Shown here one piece after another: positions 43,790 through 51,590 of a DNA stretch of 51,590 nt (its first letter is position 1; each line of letters begins with the position of its first letter). A program made the translations under genes and the position numbers. This DNA is from a virus: the IMG/VR virus record IMGVR_UViG_3300036859_000764, positions 1-51,590 of that record; one strand, 5' to 3'. The notes below the pieces were generated by a model, which did no database searches, was not told the origin of the DNA, and saw nothing but the letters and a program-made list of their open reading frames with translations.

Positions 43790-43975
43790 ATGGCTACTCT
43801 GCTCTGTCCCGCCTGCGGAGTCTCCATCGAACCGCAGTTGCACCGCTGTCTCCGCTGCCGTGCGCGGTTTCGCGCGCTCGCCCCGCCCGCCCGTTGCCCT
43901 CGATGCGACTCCCGGTACTGGCGCGTCTCTCGAGGGACGCTGCGGCGCGGCCGGCCGCCGATCGCGCGCGGGTAG
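43790..43975 (+). CDS. Zinc-ribbon protein of the CPxC type
   Basis: This 61-aa protein starts MATLLCPACGVSIEPQLHRC directly after the previous stop. Three CxxC pairs (CPAC, CLRC, CPRC) suggest one or two zinc ribbons, and the ending RYWRVSRGTLRRGRPPIAR is a basic tail that resembles other small phage zinc-ribbon proteins (W-R-x-x-R-G-x-L-R-R-G-R-P-P). Coupled with the 43556 gene. Possibly a DNA-binding regulator. Confidence 0.65.
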   Translation: MATLLCPACGVSIEPQLHRCLRCRARFRALAPPARCPRCDSRYWRVSRGTLRRGRPPIARG

Positions 43976-44007
43976 CATCCGACTCGGGAGACCCGCTCTG
44001 AAACGCC

Positions 44008-46785
44008 TTACCAGCCGTCCGTGACGCCGACCAGGACCTCGGCCGCCTCGACCTCGCTCACCCAGGTGGACCAGTTGTCCCGCTTCCGGATGATCCGCGC
44101 CACCACCTGAGGCCCGCCGAGCATAGTCGTCCGGTTGAGGCGGACCTTGTCGCCGATGATCAGGTTCATGGCCGAGCCCTTCGCGGCGAACCGGAAGCGG
44201 TACCGCGGCGTCGTGCTGTTGACGATCAGCTCGTCGATGTAGGCGACGCCGCCGGGCAAATACGTGCGGAACGACTTGCTCTTGTCGCGGCCGAGACGTA
44301 GCTTGGCCGCCCCGCAGAGCGCGGCAAGGGTTGGGTTGGAATGGGTTTCACTCACCGTGCCGGAACGCATTTGCCCGGTGCTGGGATCCTGGTCGCCCTC
44401 GACCCGCACGATGCACGCAAGGTCGTCGTCCTCGACCCAGCCCTCGAAGCTCAGGAAGTCCCGGTCGTAAAGGTCGAGTATGTTGGCGGGAATCGAGTTG
44501 TCCCGCTTGCGAAAGAAGAACCGTTCGCCGTCGTGGAGCATCTCGATACCGTTGCTGTTCTCCACCCACTCCACGATCTGGCCGAACTCGTGCACCTCGT
44601 CCCCGATCACCCCGAGGTACATCGAGAGCTCGTCGGCGCCAGAGCGCACCGCCACGACGGAGGCCAGGTCGATGTCCGCGGCCGGGACGTTGAACACGCG
44701 CTGCAGGATGAAGTTCAGGATGTCGCCGGGCAGCACGATGGGGCTGAGCGGCGTACCCGTGTAGTCACCGCCGGCGCCGTCCACGTATCCCTGTGTGGAG
44801 CAGCGGACGACGTGGTCGGAGTCGACGTCCAGGAAGATCGGGTCGTCGGCGGTGTAGGCGAGGGCGCCCGTCCGGTCGGTGTTGCCCGTGAACCCCAGCA
44901 TCGGCCACAGCGAGCGGTCGCGGTTCGCGGCCGCCGAAGTGAGCCGGATGTTGAAGGTCGTGGCGGGCGCGGTCTGTGTCACCGTGATCTTGTGGGTGCT
45001 GTTGCTGTAGGTGACGGTATAGGTCCCCCCAGCCGCATCCAGCGCAGTTTTCACGGCCTCGACAAGATCGGTGATGTTGGCCCCGGTCGCCGGATATCGA
45101 CCCGCGGCCACGACCGCAAGGAGCGCCCCTCCACCCTCGTCGAAGTCGAGGAGGTTGTTTTCCCCGGTTACCACGACGCGCGGCTTGACGTCCTCAAGGA
45201 TCTCGAAAGAACCGGCGCTGAAGTCGACCGAGTCAATCGTGAGATCGACCTTGGCGGCAGGGTCCTCCTTCGCTGCCGACTGCTCGTCCACGTACGACTG
45301 CAACGTCAGGAAGAGGAAGCCAGCGTAGGTCGGGTCGAGCAGCTCGTAGATCCCGTAGCCGGTGGTTCCGTCCTTGTCCACCCTCGCCGGCCGGATGTGC
45401 TGCATGTCCGAGGAGAAGATGAGGGCCCGAGGCCGCCCCTCGTCTACGACCGCCATGTTTGTGAACTCGTCCGGATCGAGGGTCTTGTTGGGCAGTAACT
45501 CGTTGAAGATGGATCGCTGGTCGTCGAGATCGAGGAGCGCCTCGCCGTCGCGCACCGTGACGCGCCGGATCAGCCACCGCTTGACCTTCATCCCACCGGC
45601 CAGGATCTCGTTGCCGCCGCCGGCGAAGCGACCGCCCAGGCTCACGAACAGCTCGCGGCTCGTCCATTCGTAGGCGCCGAAAAGCTCCTCTGCCCAGCCC
45701 TCGCCGTTGAGGATCCGCAGGGCGCCATGACCGATGGCCCAGCGGTCGAAGAAGATCCCCAGCCGGCCCTCGTCGACGGTCGGCAGCGACTCGATGTCCA
45801 GGCGCGGCTCGTGGTACTCGTGGCGATAGACCCGCTGCAGCTTGATCCCGTCGAACCAGACCCGGCCGAATCCACCTCCCGCAGCGGCATCGCATCTCAC
45901 ATAGAGGCGCATCGCGAGGGTCGTGCTGGGCGCGATGGCGTAGAAGGCAAACCGCTGCCACTCGTCGTTGGTGTTGACTAGCAGCATCTGTTGGGCGGTG
46001 GCCACTACCGAGCGCCCGTCCTCGGCAAGGAACTCGCTGGCCCCGGTCCCCTTCAGGCCCAAGCGCGCCGTGATGCCAGGGGCATTGGCGTGCTCGGTCC
46101 GGTACCAGCCCGAGACGAGATACTCCGCCCCCGCGATCGTGGCCGGGGCATTCGCGTCGTTGTCGATTCGCAGCCTACCGCCCGGGTCGAAGAACCCCTC
46201 GAGACGCGCCGCGAATGCCCCCTCCGCGACTATCGTCGCATCCTTGTTCAGCGAGGCGCCCGTAGCCAGGGAGCTCGTCGTGGTCCAGTTCGTGAGGGCG
46301 GTCGGCGAGGACCAGACGTTGAGACCGCCGTCGGTGAGCTTGTCGGGCCCGAGTGTCGGCTGCACCACGCCGACGGTCCCGACGTAGAAGCCGAAGATCG
46401 CGAAGACCGGTTGATCGCCGGGGTCGCTGCTGTCGCCCAGGCGTACATAGAGCAGCGAGGCGGCGCCCGCCTGCGGATCGAAGAAGAACGTCCCGGCGAC
46501 GACATCGGCGATCGCTTCGACCCGGGTGAGCGTCTCGTTGCTGAGCCGGACCTGGACGACGTCGAGGCGCCGGCCGCGGAAGACCTCGTCGACCGCGAAC
46601 GAGGACTTGTAGACGCTCCCGCTGTGGACATCCCAGAACGCGATGAGCTTCGCCCCGCGCAGCTCGACGAAGGCGTGCTTCTGGCAGTCGGACTCGCGGG
46701 TGAGGACATCGAAGGTCCGGAGTCCGCTGCGCAGCCCGAGCTGGCCGTGCCCAATCTCGGAGGCTGTAGGCGCGAGGAGGGGCAT
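44008..46785 (-). CDS. Tail hub / baseplate protein with carbohydrate-binding-like domain
   Basis: This 925-aa protein starts MPLLAPTASEIGHGQLGLRS with TAGGAG upstream. The N-terminal 150 residues resemble distal tail or hub proteins. Residues about 155-320 look like a carbohydrate-binding beta-sandwich (NVWSSPTALTNWTTTSSLAT, then SGWYRTEHANAPGITARLGL, FGRVWFDGIKLQRVYRHEYH). The remainder is hub-like, with a late segment ILNFILQRVFNVPAADIDLA. It follows the distal tail gene, the canonical order. It would form the tail tip and contact the host surface. Confidence 0.7.
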   Translation of the reverse strand: MPLLAPTASEIGHGQLGLRSGLRTFDVLTRESDCQKHAFVELRGAKLIAFWDVHSGSVYKSSFAVDEVFRGRRLDVVQVRLSNETLTRVEAIADVVAGTFFFDPQAGAASLLYVRLGDSSDPGDQPVFAIFGFYVGTVGVVQPTLGPDKLTDGGLNVWSSPTALTNWTTTSSLATGASLNKDATIVAEGAFAARLEGFFDPGGRLRIDNDANAPATIAGAEYLVSGWYRTEHANAPGITARLGLKGTGASEFLAEDGRSVVATAQQMLLVNTNDEWQRFAFYAIAPSTTLAMRLYVRCDAAAGGGFGRVWFDGIKLQRVYRHEYHEPRLDIESLPTVDEGRLGIFFDRWAIGHGALRILNGEGWAEELFGAYEWTSRELFVSLGGRFAGGGNEILAGGMKVKRWLIRRVTVRDGEALLDLDDQRSIFNELLPNKTLDPDEFTNMAVVDEGRPRALIFSSDMQHIRPARVDKDGTTGYGIYELLDPTYAGFLFLTLQSYVDEQSAAKEDPAAKVDLTIDSVDFSAGSFEILEDVKPRVVVTGENNLLDFDEGGGALLAVVAAGRYPATGANITDLVEAVKTALDAAGGTYTVTYSNSTHKITVTQTAPATTFNIRLTSAAANRDRSLWPMLGFTGNTDRTGALAYTADDPIFLDVDSDHVVRCSTQGYVDGAGGDYTGTPLSPIVLPGDILNFILQRVFNVPAADIDLASVVAVRSGADELSMYLGVIGDEVHEFGQIVEWVENSNGIEMLHDGERFFFRKRDNSIPANILDLYDRDFLSFEGWVEDDDLACIVRVEGDQDPSTGQMRSGTVSETHSNPTLAALCGAAKLRLGRDKSKSFRTYLPGGVAYIDELIVNSTTPRYRFRFAAKGSAMNLIIGDKVRLNRTTMLGGPQVVARIIRKRDNWSTWVSEVEAAEVLVGVTDGW

Positions 46786-46789
46786 GCTC

Positions 46790-48631
46790 CTAGTCGAGTG
46801 CCTCTACGAGCTGCAGCGGGATGTCCCAATAGGGGAACCCTGTGGACATGTTGAAGCGAGCGGGCTCCCGCCGGAACACGAAGTTGATGTCGGTGGGCGC
46901 TCCGGTGGGATCCCAGGCGATGAAGAAATTGGCGCCGGCCTTCATGGACCTGGCGAGCGTTTCGAACAGCACTCGGTCGGCGTCGAGAACTTGGCTCCAC
47001 TCGAGTTGCCAGATCCAGCGCTGCGGGCGTTCGTCGCGGAAGTGGCTCCCGTGCGTCCCGTACGCGATCTCGCTCAGCTCGTCGAGCACCTTGCTGAAAG
47101 CATCGCTGTGACAAAATGCCGGCGCAACGTAGGTACCGAGGTCCCAGATTCCCACCTCGGAATAGCCGGCCTGGTTCGTGGGGTCGTCGATCACCAGCCT
47201 CCACCAGCGCTGCGACGAAGCGCTCCAGTATCCGAGCCTCTTCTCCGCATCCCCGGTGAGGACCTGGGTAAAGGCAGGCGCAATCCAGACATCGGCGGCA
47301 TTGCCCTGAACTTCCAGGACGCCCGCGGAAGCACCCGCGTTGTGATCGAGCGCAACGCCGAATGTCAGCGCCGCCGCCGCCCCCAGATCGACCGTCAGAG
47401 AGTGCGAACCCTGGTACACAGCGTTTTCGGCGAGATAGCTGGAGGCGCCGAGGTGGTCCGACGAAACGGTGAAGCCGAGATCCTTGAAGGCAGCATTGAC
47501 CTTGAGGATCCCCGTTGAGGTGTAGAGCGTGACGTTTCCGGCGCCGGAGGTCCGCGCGAGCGTGAACTGGTGGGTCGCGCCATCGTAGGTTGCGGTGACG
47601 ACGTCGGTCCACGTCGGGGCGGTCGTGGCGTCGTTCGCGGCCAGCGAGGGATAGCGCTGGCGAAGGTAGTAGGTCAGCTTCCGGCGTTGTGCCTCGGTCA
47701 GCGCAGTGGGCCAGACGATGGCCTCGACGATGTATCCCTTGAGTAAGTCTGTGGCGGTGGACCCAAGCCCAAATGGCGCGCCGAGAATGTCCGCATGGAG
47801 CGCTCCGGTCATCGCCGTGTTGGCTGCCGCGGCGTCGTCCGCGTCGTCGGCAAACGCGCTCAGGTTGGTCTGATCGTATCTCCACCAGCCGTGGTGCCAA
47901 TTCGCTACCGCCGCGCCCGGTGTCTTGTTCGCGAGCTTCTGCGATGAGTCGAACGCTTCGGCTCTCAGGTTCGCGGAGCCGGTCCAGTACAGGGCGGCGA
48001 AGTGCCCGCTCGATCCGGCACTGAACAACATGTCGTTGGCCGAAGCATCGGAGTCCAGCCGGAACACGATCACGACTGTCCCGACACCGTTCGCTCCGAG
48101 GAACGCGCTCATGTTCGCTGATGAGGGCAGGTTCTGACTCGCGGTGACGCCATCGAAATACATCCCCGGGCGACCATCGAGCGCGTTCGCCACCCAGAGA
48201 GGACGCAGCCCAGCAGTTGCCTGCGTGCGGTGGCGTCCGTTCCCGCTGAGATCGGTCAGCTGTGAGACCTTTCCATCCGCGTCGAGCACGACCGAATCGG
48301 CGCGCCACCAGCCGGTGGTGTTCAGGGGATTCAGCGGGCTCGCGCCGGCCGCGGCCATCGCCGTGGTGACGGCCGTCGCGTAAGCCGCGCCGGTGGCGTA
48401 GTAGCCGGGGGCGATGTGCGCGACCCGCGGGTTCAAGTCCGAGTTCGTGAGGAAGTGGATCTCGTCGCGGAAGCCGCGGACCACGGTCCAGCCCGTCTTG
48501 CTGCGCCAGACCTTGCTGCGGAGCTGGTCCTTCAGGTTCGCCGCGGGAAAGCCGACCTCTTCGCTGGAGGCTGAGATGATCGTCCCGCCAGCGCGAACGG
48601 AGCTTGGGTAAAGGAATCGCGGGATGGCCAT
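46790..48631 (-). CDS. Distal tail protein with LamG/jelly-roll domain
   Basis: This 613-aa protein starts MAIPRFLYPSSVRAGGTIIS and overlaps the tape measure stop as ATGA. Residues 110-330 form a concanavalin/LamG-like module (GWWRADSVVLDADGKVSQLT, then DGRPGMYFDGVTASQNLPSS, TVVIVFRLDSDASANDMLFS). The flanking N- and C-terminal parts (DELSEIAYGTHGSHFRDERP, ERPQRWIWQLEWSQVLDADR) look like distal tail or minor tail structure. The insertion probably binds a cell-surface polysaccharide. Confidence 0.7.
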   Translation of the reverse strand: MAIPRFLYPSSVRAGGTIISASSEEVGFPAANLKDQLRSKVWRSKTGWTVVRGFRDEIHFLTNSDLNPRVAHIAPGYYATGAAYATAVTTAMAAAGASPLNPLNTTGWWRADSVVLDADGKVSQLTDLSGNGRHRTQATAGLRPLWVANALDGRPGMYFDGVTASQNLPSSANMSAFLGANGVGTVVIVFRLDSDASANDMLFSAGSSGHFAALYWTGSANLRAEAFDSSQKLANKTPGAAVANWHHGWWRYDQTNLSAFADDADDAAAANTAMTGALHADILGAPFGLGSTATDLLKGYIVEAIVWPTALTEAQRRKLTYYLRQRYPSLAANDATTAPTWTDVVTATYDGATHQFTLARTSGAGNVTLYTSTGILKVNAAFKDLGFTVSSDHLGASSYLAENAVYQGSHSLTVDLGAAAALTFGVALDHNAGASAGVLEVQGNAADVWIAPAFTQVLTGDAEKRLGYWSASSQRWWRLVIDDPTNQAGYSEVGIWDLGTYVAPAFCHSDAFSKVLDELSEIAYGTHGSHFRDERPQRWIWQLEWSQVLDADRVLFETLARSMKAGANFFIAWDPTGAPTDINFVFRREPARFNMSTGFPYWDIPLQLVEALD

Positions 48632-51183
48632 CAGCGCCTCACCGATCCCGTCTTGATCGGCAGCCGGCCGGACTCGTTCATTCGAATGATGGCCTCGCCT
48701 ATGGAGCGGCCGTCGAGTAGCACGGTCGCTTGCATCTGGGATCCGCCGCCGGTGCTGGCCATGGCGAGGCCTACCGCCTTTCCGACCGCGGCATCGACGA
48801 TCGCGCCGAGCTGGTCTCCACGGAGGACGTACTCGGGGTTGGCCTGCGTCCCGTGCAGCATGGCCGGGACACCCCACTGCGTGATCTTTCCCCAGCCGGT
48901 GGCGAAGTCTTCGCCGCGTCGGCGACGTCGACCGCCTCCTTCCTGAACGCCCGGCTTGTTCTCGCCACCGCTCAGGATGTCGTCCGGATCGTTCACGTGG
49001 ACGTTCACGTTCACGTCCTTGTCTGGGATCCCCAGCAGCGCGTTCACCAGCCTCTCGATCTCTTTGATCAGCTTGCCGATCCCCTCGGTCAGCGTCTCCG
49101 CGAAGTGCAGCCCCTTGTATTCCTCCTCGGTGAACGCCTCGCCGTTCTCATGGACGAGCTTTCCCTGTTTGTAGAGTTCGTCGATGATCGGCCTCATCGC
49201 CTCCGGGATCGTGGCGCCGGCCTTGATCGCGGTGTTCACGTACTCGTTGATGGTCGGCCCCATGCGCTCGATGATGGCCAGGTGGTCGATGCCGGCGGCG
49301 TTCAGGAGCTGCCAGTCCTCGAAGAGCTGCCCGAACTGCTCGTCGAGCTTCTGCTGCGAGAGCCGCGGGCCCAGTTCGTCGATCGTGAACCCGTACCGCT
49401 CGATGGCTTCGTTGAGCTTCCTCTCCGCCTCGCCCTGGAGATCGAAGGCGGCGGTCAGCTCGTCGATCGCGGCCTGGTAGTCTTTGACGTTTTTCGCGTC
49501 GAGGAGGCGGTCGAGGGTGAGGCCGGCTTTCTGGGCCGCCTTGTCCAGCTCGGTGATCCCGCCCGCGGCGGCTACGAAGTCGTCGCGCAGGTCGTTGACC
49601 TTCTCCCACTCGCTGTCGGTGAACAGGCTCTTGAGGGTGCCGATCACGACTGACAGACCGGAGATGCCGGCGCGAATCATTCCAAAAAGATCCCTCTTCG
49701 CGAAGGCAGACATGAAGTCGCCGGCCGCGTTGGCGATGTTGGAGAAGCCGTCCGCGAGCTTCACGAAGAATGAGTCGGCGTCGCCACCGAGCTGGACGAA
49801 GATGTCGCCGACGGTCGTGAGGGAGGCGCCCAGGTCCTGTAAGCCCCGCGCGATTCTCTCGCGGTGTTCCTCCTGTTCCTTGGCCGTGTCCTCGAGGGCC
49901 TTCTGTCCGGACTTGATTCTCTCCAGCATCTGTTTGGCGCGATCGGACGCGATGCGCTCTTGGTTCTTGAAGAAGTCCTCGAGCGATTTGTCGGCTGCTT
50001 TGGTACTCGCTGCAATCAGCAGGATCAGCTTGGTCTCGTCCTGCGCGGCCTTCTTGGCCTGCTCCGCGATCTTCGCCAGGGCCTTGGCCTCGCTCTCGGC
50101 GTAATTCGTGGCCAACCTGGTGCCTGCGATGAACTCGTCGTGGTCGGCCTTCAGCGCCCTCAATGCGGCCTTGCGATCGATGAGCCCCCTATTCCCGGTG
50201 TCCAGACCGTTCGCAAACTTCTGTAGGTTGCCAGCAGCGACGGCAGCTTGGTCGCTCTGCTCTCTCATCTCGGCGGCCGCGGCGTTCAGGTTCGTAGCGT
50301 AGGACCGCAGGAATTCCGCCTGTTCCCGATACTGCTTCCCGACGATCGGCAGCTTTGCCAGCTGCTCGAAGAGTGCGGCCAAGAGATTTGCAGCCGACGC
50401 CGTGGTCTCGGCGAAGATGGCGCGCGCCTCACCAAGGGCGATCACCATGTCGACACCGAACAGCTTCGCGAGCGCAAACCCGACCTCGACCAATCCGGAG
50501 AAGGGCTTTTCCGCACCGACCACCTGACCGATCAGCTTCCCGAGTCCCTCCTCGGCCTCGTTCATCGCGTTGTGCATCTGCTGGAGAGAGCCTGTGTAGG
50601 TGTTCGTGGCCGCGGCAGCCGAACCACCGAACCGTTTCTCAAGCTGGGCGATAACCGCGTCGAACTTCTGGTGCTTGTCGAGGCTCTGGTCGACGATGAT
50701 CCCGTAGCGGCTCAACGCCGTCGTGTTCCCAGCGTAGGCTTTCCCGAGCAGGTCAATCGCTGATTGCAGGTCGCGTCCGGTGGCCGCGGCGAAGTCCGCC
50801 GCTGCGGCGGTCGTCTTCTTGATCTGCTCCTCGTTCATCCCGAACGAAGCGAGGGTGGCCATCCCAGCAACAACGACCTCGTCGCTGAATGTAGTGGTCT
50901 GCTGTAGCGCCGCGGCGTACTCCTGGAGTCGCTCGCTCGTCCCGCCGACGAGATGGCCCTGGTTCGCCAGCGCCAGGTTGAGCTTGTTGATGGCCGCCTC
51001 CTGCTCGGCCTGGGCCTTCAGCGCATCCGTTACGACGTCGAAGACCTTTGTCGCGACCTCGTAGGCCACCGCCAGAGAGAGGACCTGCGTCTTCGTCTTC
51101 TCGATCGAGTCGGTGACTTGCTTGAAACCGGCGGCGGTCTCATTGCGGGCCCGCAGCAGGATTTCGAGGGCTTGGTCGGCCAT
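48631..51183 (-). CDS. Tape measure protein
   Basis: This 850-aa protein starts MADQALEILLRARNETAAGF with GGGAGC 14 bases upstream. Long helices with heptad-like spacing fill most of its length, with hydrophobic patches in the middle (MIRAGISGLSVVIGTLKSLF) and a basic linker (GGGRRRRRGEDF) near residue 755. The closing region (WGVPAMLHGTQANPEYVLRG) resembles the C-terminal end of other phage tape measure proteins. It sets tail length; 850 aa corresponds to roughly 130 nm by the usual 0.15 nm per residue rule. It follows the frameshifted chaperone. Confidence 0.85.
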   Translation of the reverse strand: MADQALEILLRARNETAAGFKQVTDSIEKTKTQVLSLAVAYEVATKVFDVVTDALKAQAEQEAAINKLNLALANQGHLVGGTSERLQEYAAALQQTTTFSDEVVVAGMATLASFGMNEEQIKKTTAAAADFAAATGRDLQSAIDLLGKAYAGNTTALSRYGIIVDQSLDKHQKFDAVIAQLEKRFGGSAAAATNTYTGSLQQMHNAMNEAEEGLGKLIGQVVGAEKPFSGLVEVGFALAKLFGVDMVIALGEARAIFAETTASAANLLAALFEQLAKLPIVGKQYREQAEFLRSYATNLNAAAAEMREQSDQAAVAAGNLQKFANGLDTGNRGLIDRKAALRALKADHDEFIAGTRLATNYAESEAKALAKIAEQAKKAAQDETKLILLIAASTKAADKSLEDFFKNQERIASDRAKQMLERIKSGQKALEDTAKEQEEHRERIARGLQDLGASLTTVGDIFVQLGGDADSFFVKLADGFSNIANAAGDFMSAFAKRDLFGMIRAGISGLSVVIGTLKSLFTDSEWEKVNDLRDDFVAAAGGITELDKAAQKAGLTLDRLLDAKNVKDYQAAIDELTAAFDLQGEAERKLNEAIERYGFTIDELGPRLSQQKLDEQFGQLFEDWQLLNAAGIDHLAIIERMGPTINEYVNTAIKAGATIPEAMRPIIDELYKQGKLVHENGEAFTEEEYKGLHFAETLTEGIGKLIKEIERLVNALLGIPDKDVNVNVHVNDPDDILSGGENKPGVQEGGGRRRRRGEDFATGWGKITQWGVPAMLHGTQANPEYVLRGDQLGAIVDAAVGKAVGLAMASTGGGSQMQATVLLDGRSIGEAIIRMNESGRLPIKTGSVRR

Positions 51184-51256
51184 GGCTTAGGACGCTCCCG
51201 AGAGCATCACAGATCGGGTGGCCTGGGGATTCAGGCGGCGGTAGACTCGTTGCCTT

Positions 51257-51454
51257 ATGAGCCTGACCAAGCCGGCCGGATGCGCGCTGCAAGTCCTCGG
51301 ATTGGCGCTCCTCTGTGGGGGCTGCCTCATGGTGAGCAGCGCCCTACATCCAGGCAGCGATTCAAGCTCCATTCCGGGGTTCATCGTCCTGCTGGTCGGC
51401 GCCGCGATGATGGCGTCGGGCGGGATGCGGGCGCGGCAGAAGCCTCCGGCCTGA
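51257..51454 (+). CDS. Two-span membrane protein, plus-strand cargo gene
   Basis: This 65-aa protein starts MSLTKPAGCALQVLGLALLC, with two hydrophobic segments (residues 10-30 and 41-55, IPGFIVLLVGAAMMASGGM). It lies on the opposite strand between the tape measure gene and the chaperone. No ribosome site is visible; a weak TAGACT -10-like element at 51242-51247 would again place the transcript start near the ATG. Its 3' end overlaps the chaperone extension's 3' end antisense. Possible superinfection or lysogenic conversion gene. Confidence 0.5.
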   Translation: MSLTKPAGCALQVLGLALLCGGCLMVSSALHPGSDSSSIPGFIVLLVGAAMMASGGMRARQKPPA

Positions 51455-51463
51455 CGCGCGGGA
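51381..51463 (-). CDS. Frameshifted extension of tail assembly chaperone, part 2 (C-terminus)
   Basis: The frame described at 1-331 continues here after the artificial junction (position 1 joins 51463) and ends at a TGA at 51381-51383. The last 26 or so residues (PRVRPEASAAPASRPTPS and a short basic tail) are low-complexity, so the functional end of the domain is probably near the junction. They overlap, antisense, the 3' end of the plus-strand membrane gene at 51257-51454. Confidence 0.5.
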
Positions 51464-51590
51464 GGTAGCCCCACTCGGAGCGCAACACGTCCACCGCCTC
51501 CACGATTTTGTGGTCCTGATGCAGCATGCCTCCGGGCCGCGGCCATTCCGGGGTGCCGCTTGGGTGGCCTGATCGAAACGGCGTCGTGGC
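51464..51590. repeat. Terminal direct repeat, right copy (assembly overlap)
   Basis: Identical to positions 1-127. Removing this copy closes the circle. On the minus strand it encodes the same part of the chaperone extension as the left copy. Confidence 0.95.

Noticed and set aside
44341-45498. Plus-strand open frame inside the tail hub gene
   Set aside because: Val/Arg/His-rich antisense shadow; the minus-strand protein is clearly coding over the whole interval.
1-51590. CRISPR arrays, rRNA genes or insertion sequences
   Set aside because: No regularly spaced repeats, rRNA-like sequence, transposase motifs or terminal inverted repeats were seen.

Overview
The window is the complete genome of a high-GC tailed phage (Caudoviricetes) in circular form. 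The first 127 bases are repeated exactly at the end (51464-51590). That is the length of a long assembly k-mer overlap, so the real circle is about 51,463 bp, and one coding region runs through the artificial ends. An 850-aa tape measure protein, a major tail protein, a gp10-like protein and tail chaperones point to a long non-contractile tail (siphovirus morphology). A tyrosine integrase points to a temperate lifestyle. Strong Shine-Dalgarno sites, Ala-X-Ala signal peptides, a lipoprotein, a spanin-like protein and a phage-encoded beta-barrel all suggest a GC-rich host with an outer membrane. The sequence does not fix the host taxon.

Almost everything is on the minus strand, so read from high to low coordinates. 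A strong divergent promoter pair lies at 41502-41586. Leftward from it runs the early and middle region (41422 to about 25000): small zinc-ribbon and membrane proteins, an outer-membrane-barrel-like protein, a C5 cytosine methyltransferase, an SbcC/SbcD-like recombination pair, a SLOG-fold protein, a DUF5131 (Gp37/Gp68) protein, an HNH nuclease, a replication-type protein and a DUF1064-like nuclease. After a hairpin-rich stretch (24887-25009) come lysis genes (lytic transglycosylase, spanin-like, holin-like), a papain-like peptidase, and secreted or fibre-like proteins at 14526-18280. Then follow packaging and head genes (small and large terminase, portal, MuF-like protein, a fused prohead protease and major capsid protein) and neck and tail genes. 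Transcription then crosses the artificial ends into the tape measure, a LamG-bearing distal tail protein and the tail hub (51183-44008).

The lysogeny and control region (41502-43975) holds the integrase, an HTH protein, two small plus-strand gene units whose promoters imply near-leaderless transcripts, and an inverted-repeat operator candidate. Other plus-strand genes are insert-like: an HNH endonuclease (23385-23852) and two cargo genes inside the tail module (966-1385 and 51257-51454).

Translational coupling is extreme. Most genes overlap by ATGA or GTGA, and this rule reveals genes of 31, 39, 45 and 70 codons, the last with an apparent CTG start. The most unusual features are a probable frameshifted tail chaperone across the contig ends, a methyltransferase gene open in two frames that both carry methyltransferase-like motifs, and exported or outer-membrane proteins encoded among phage structural and early genes.
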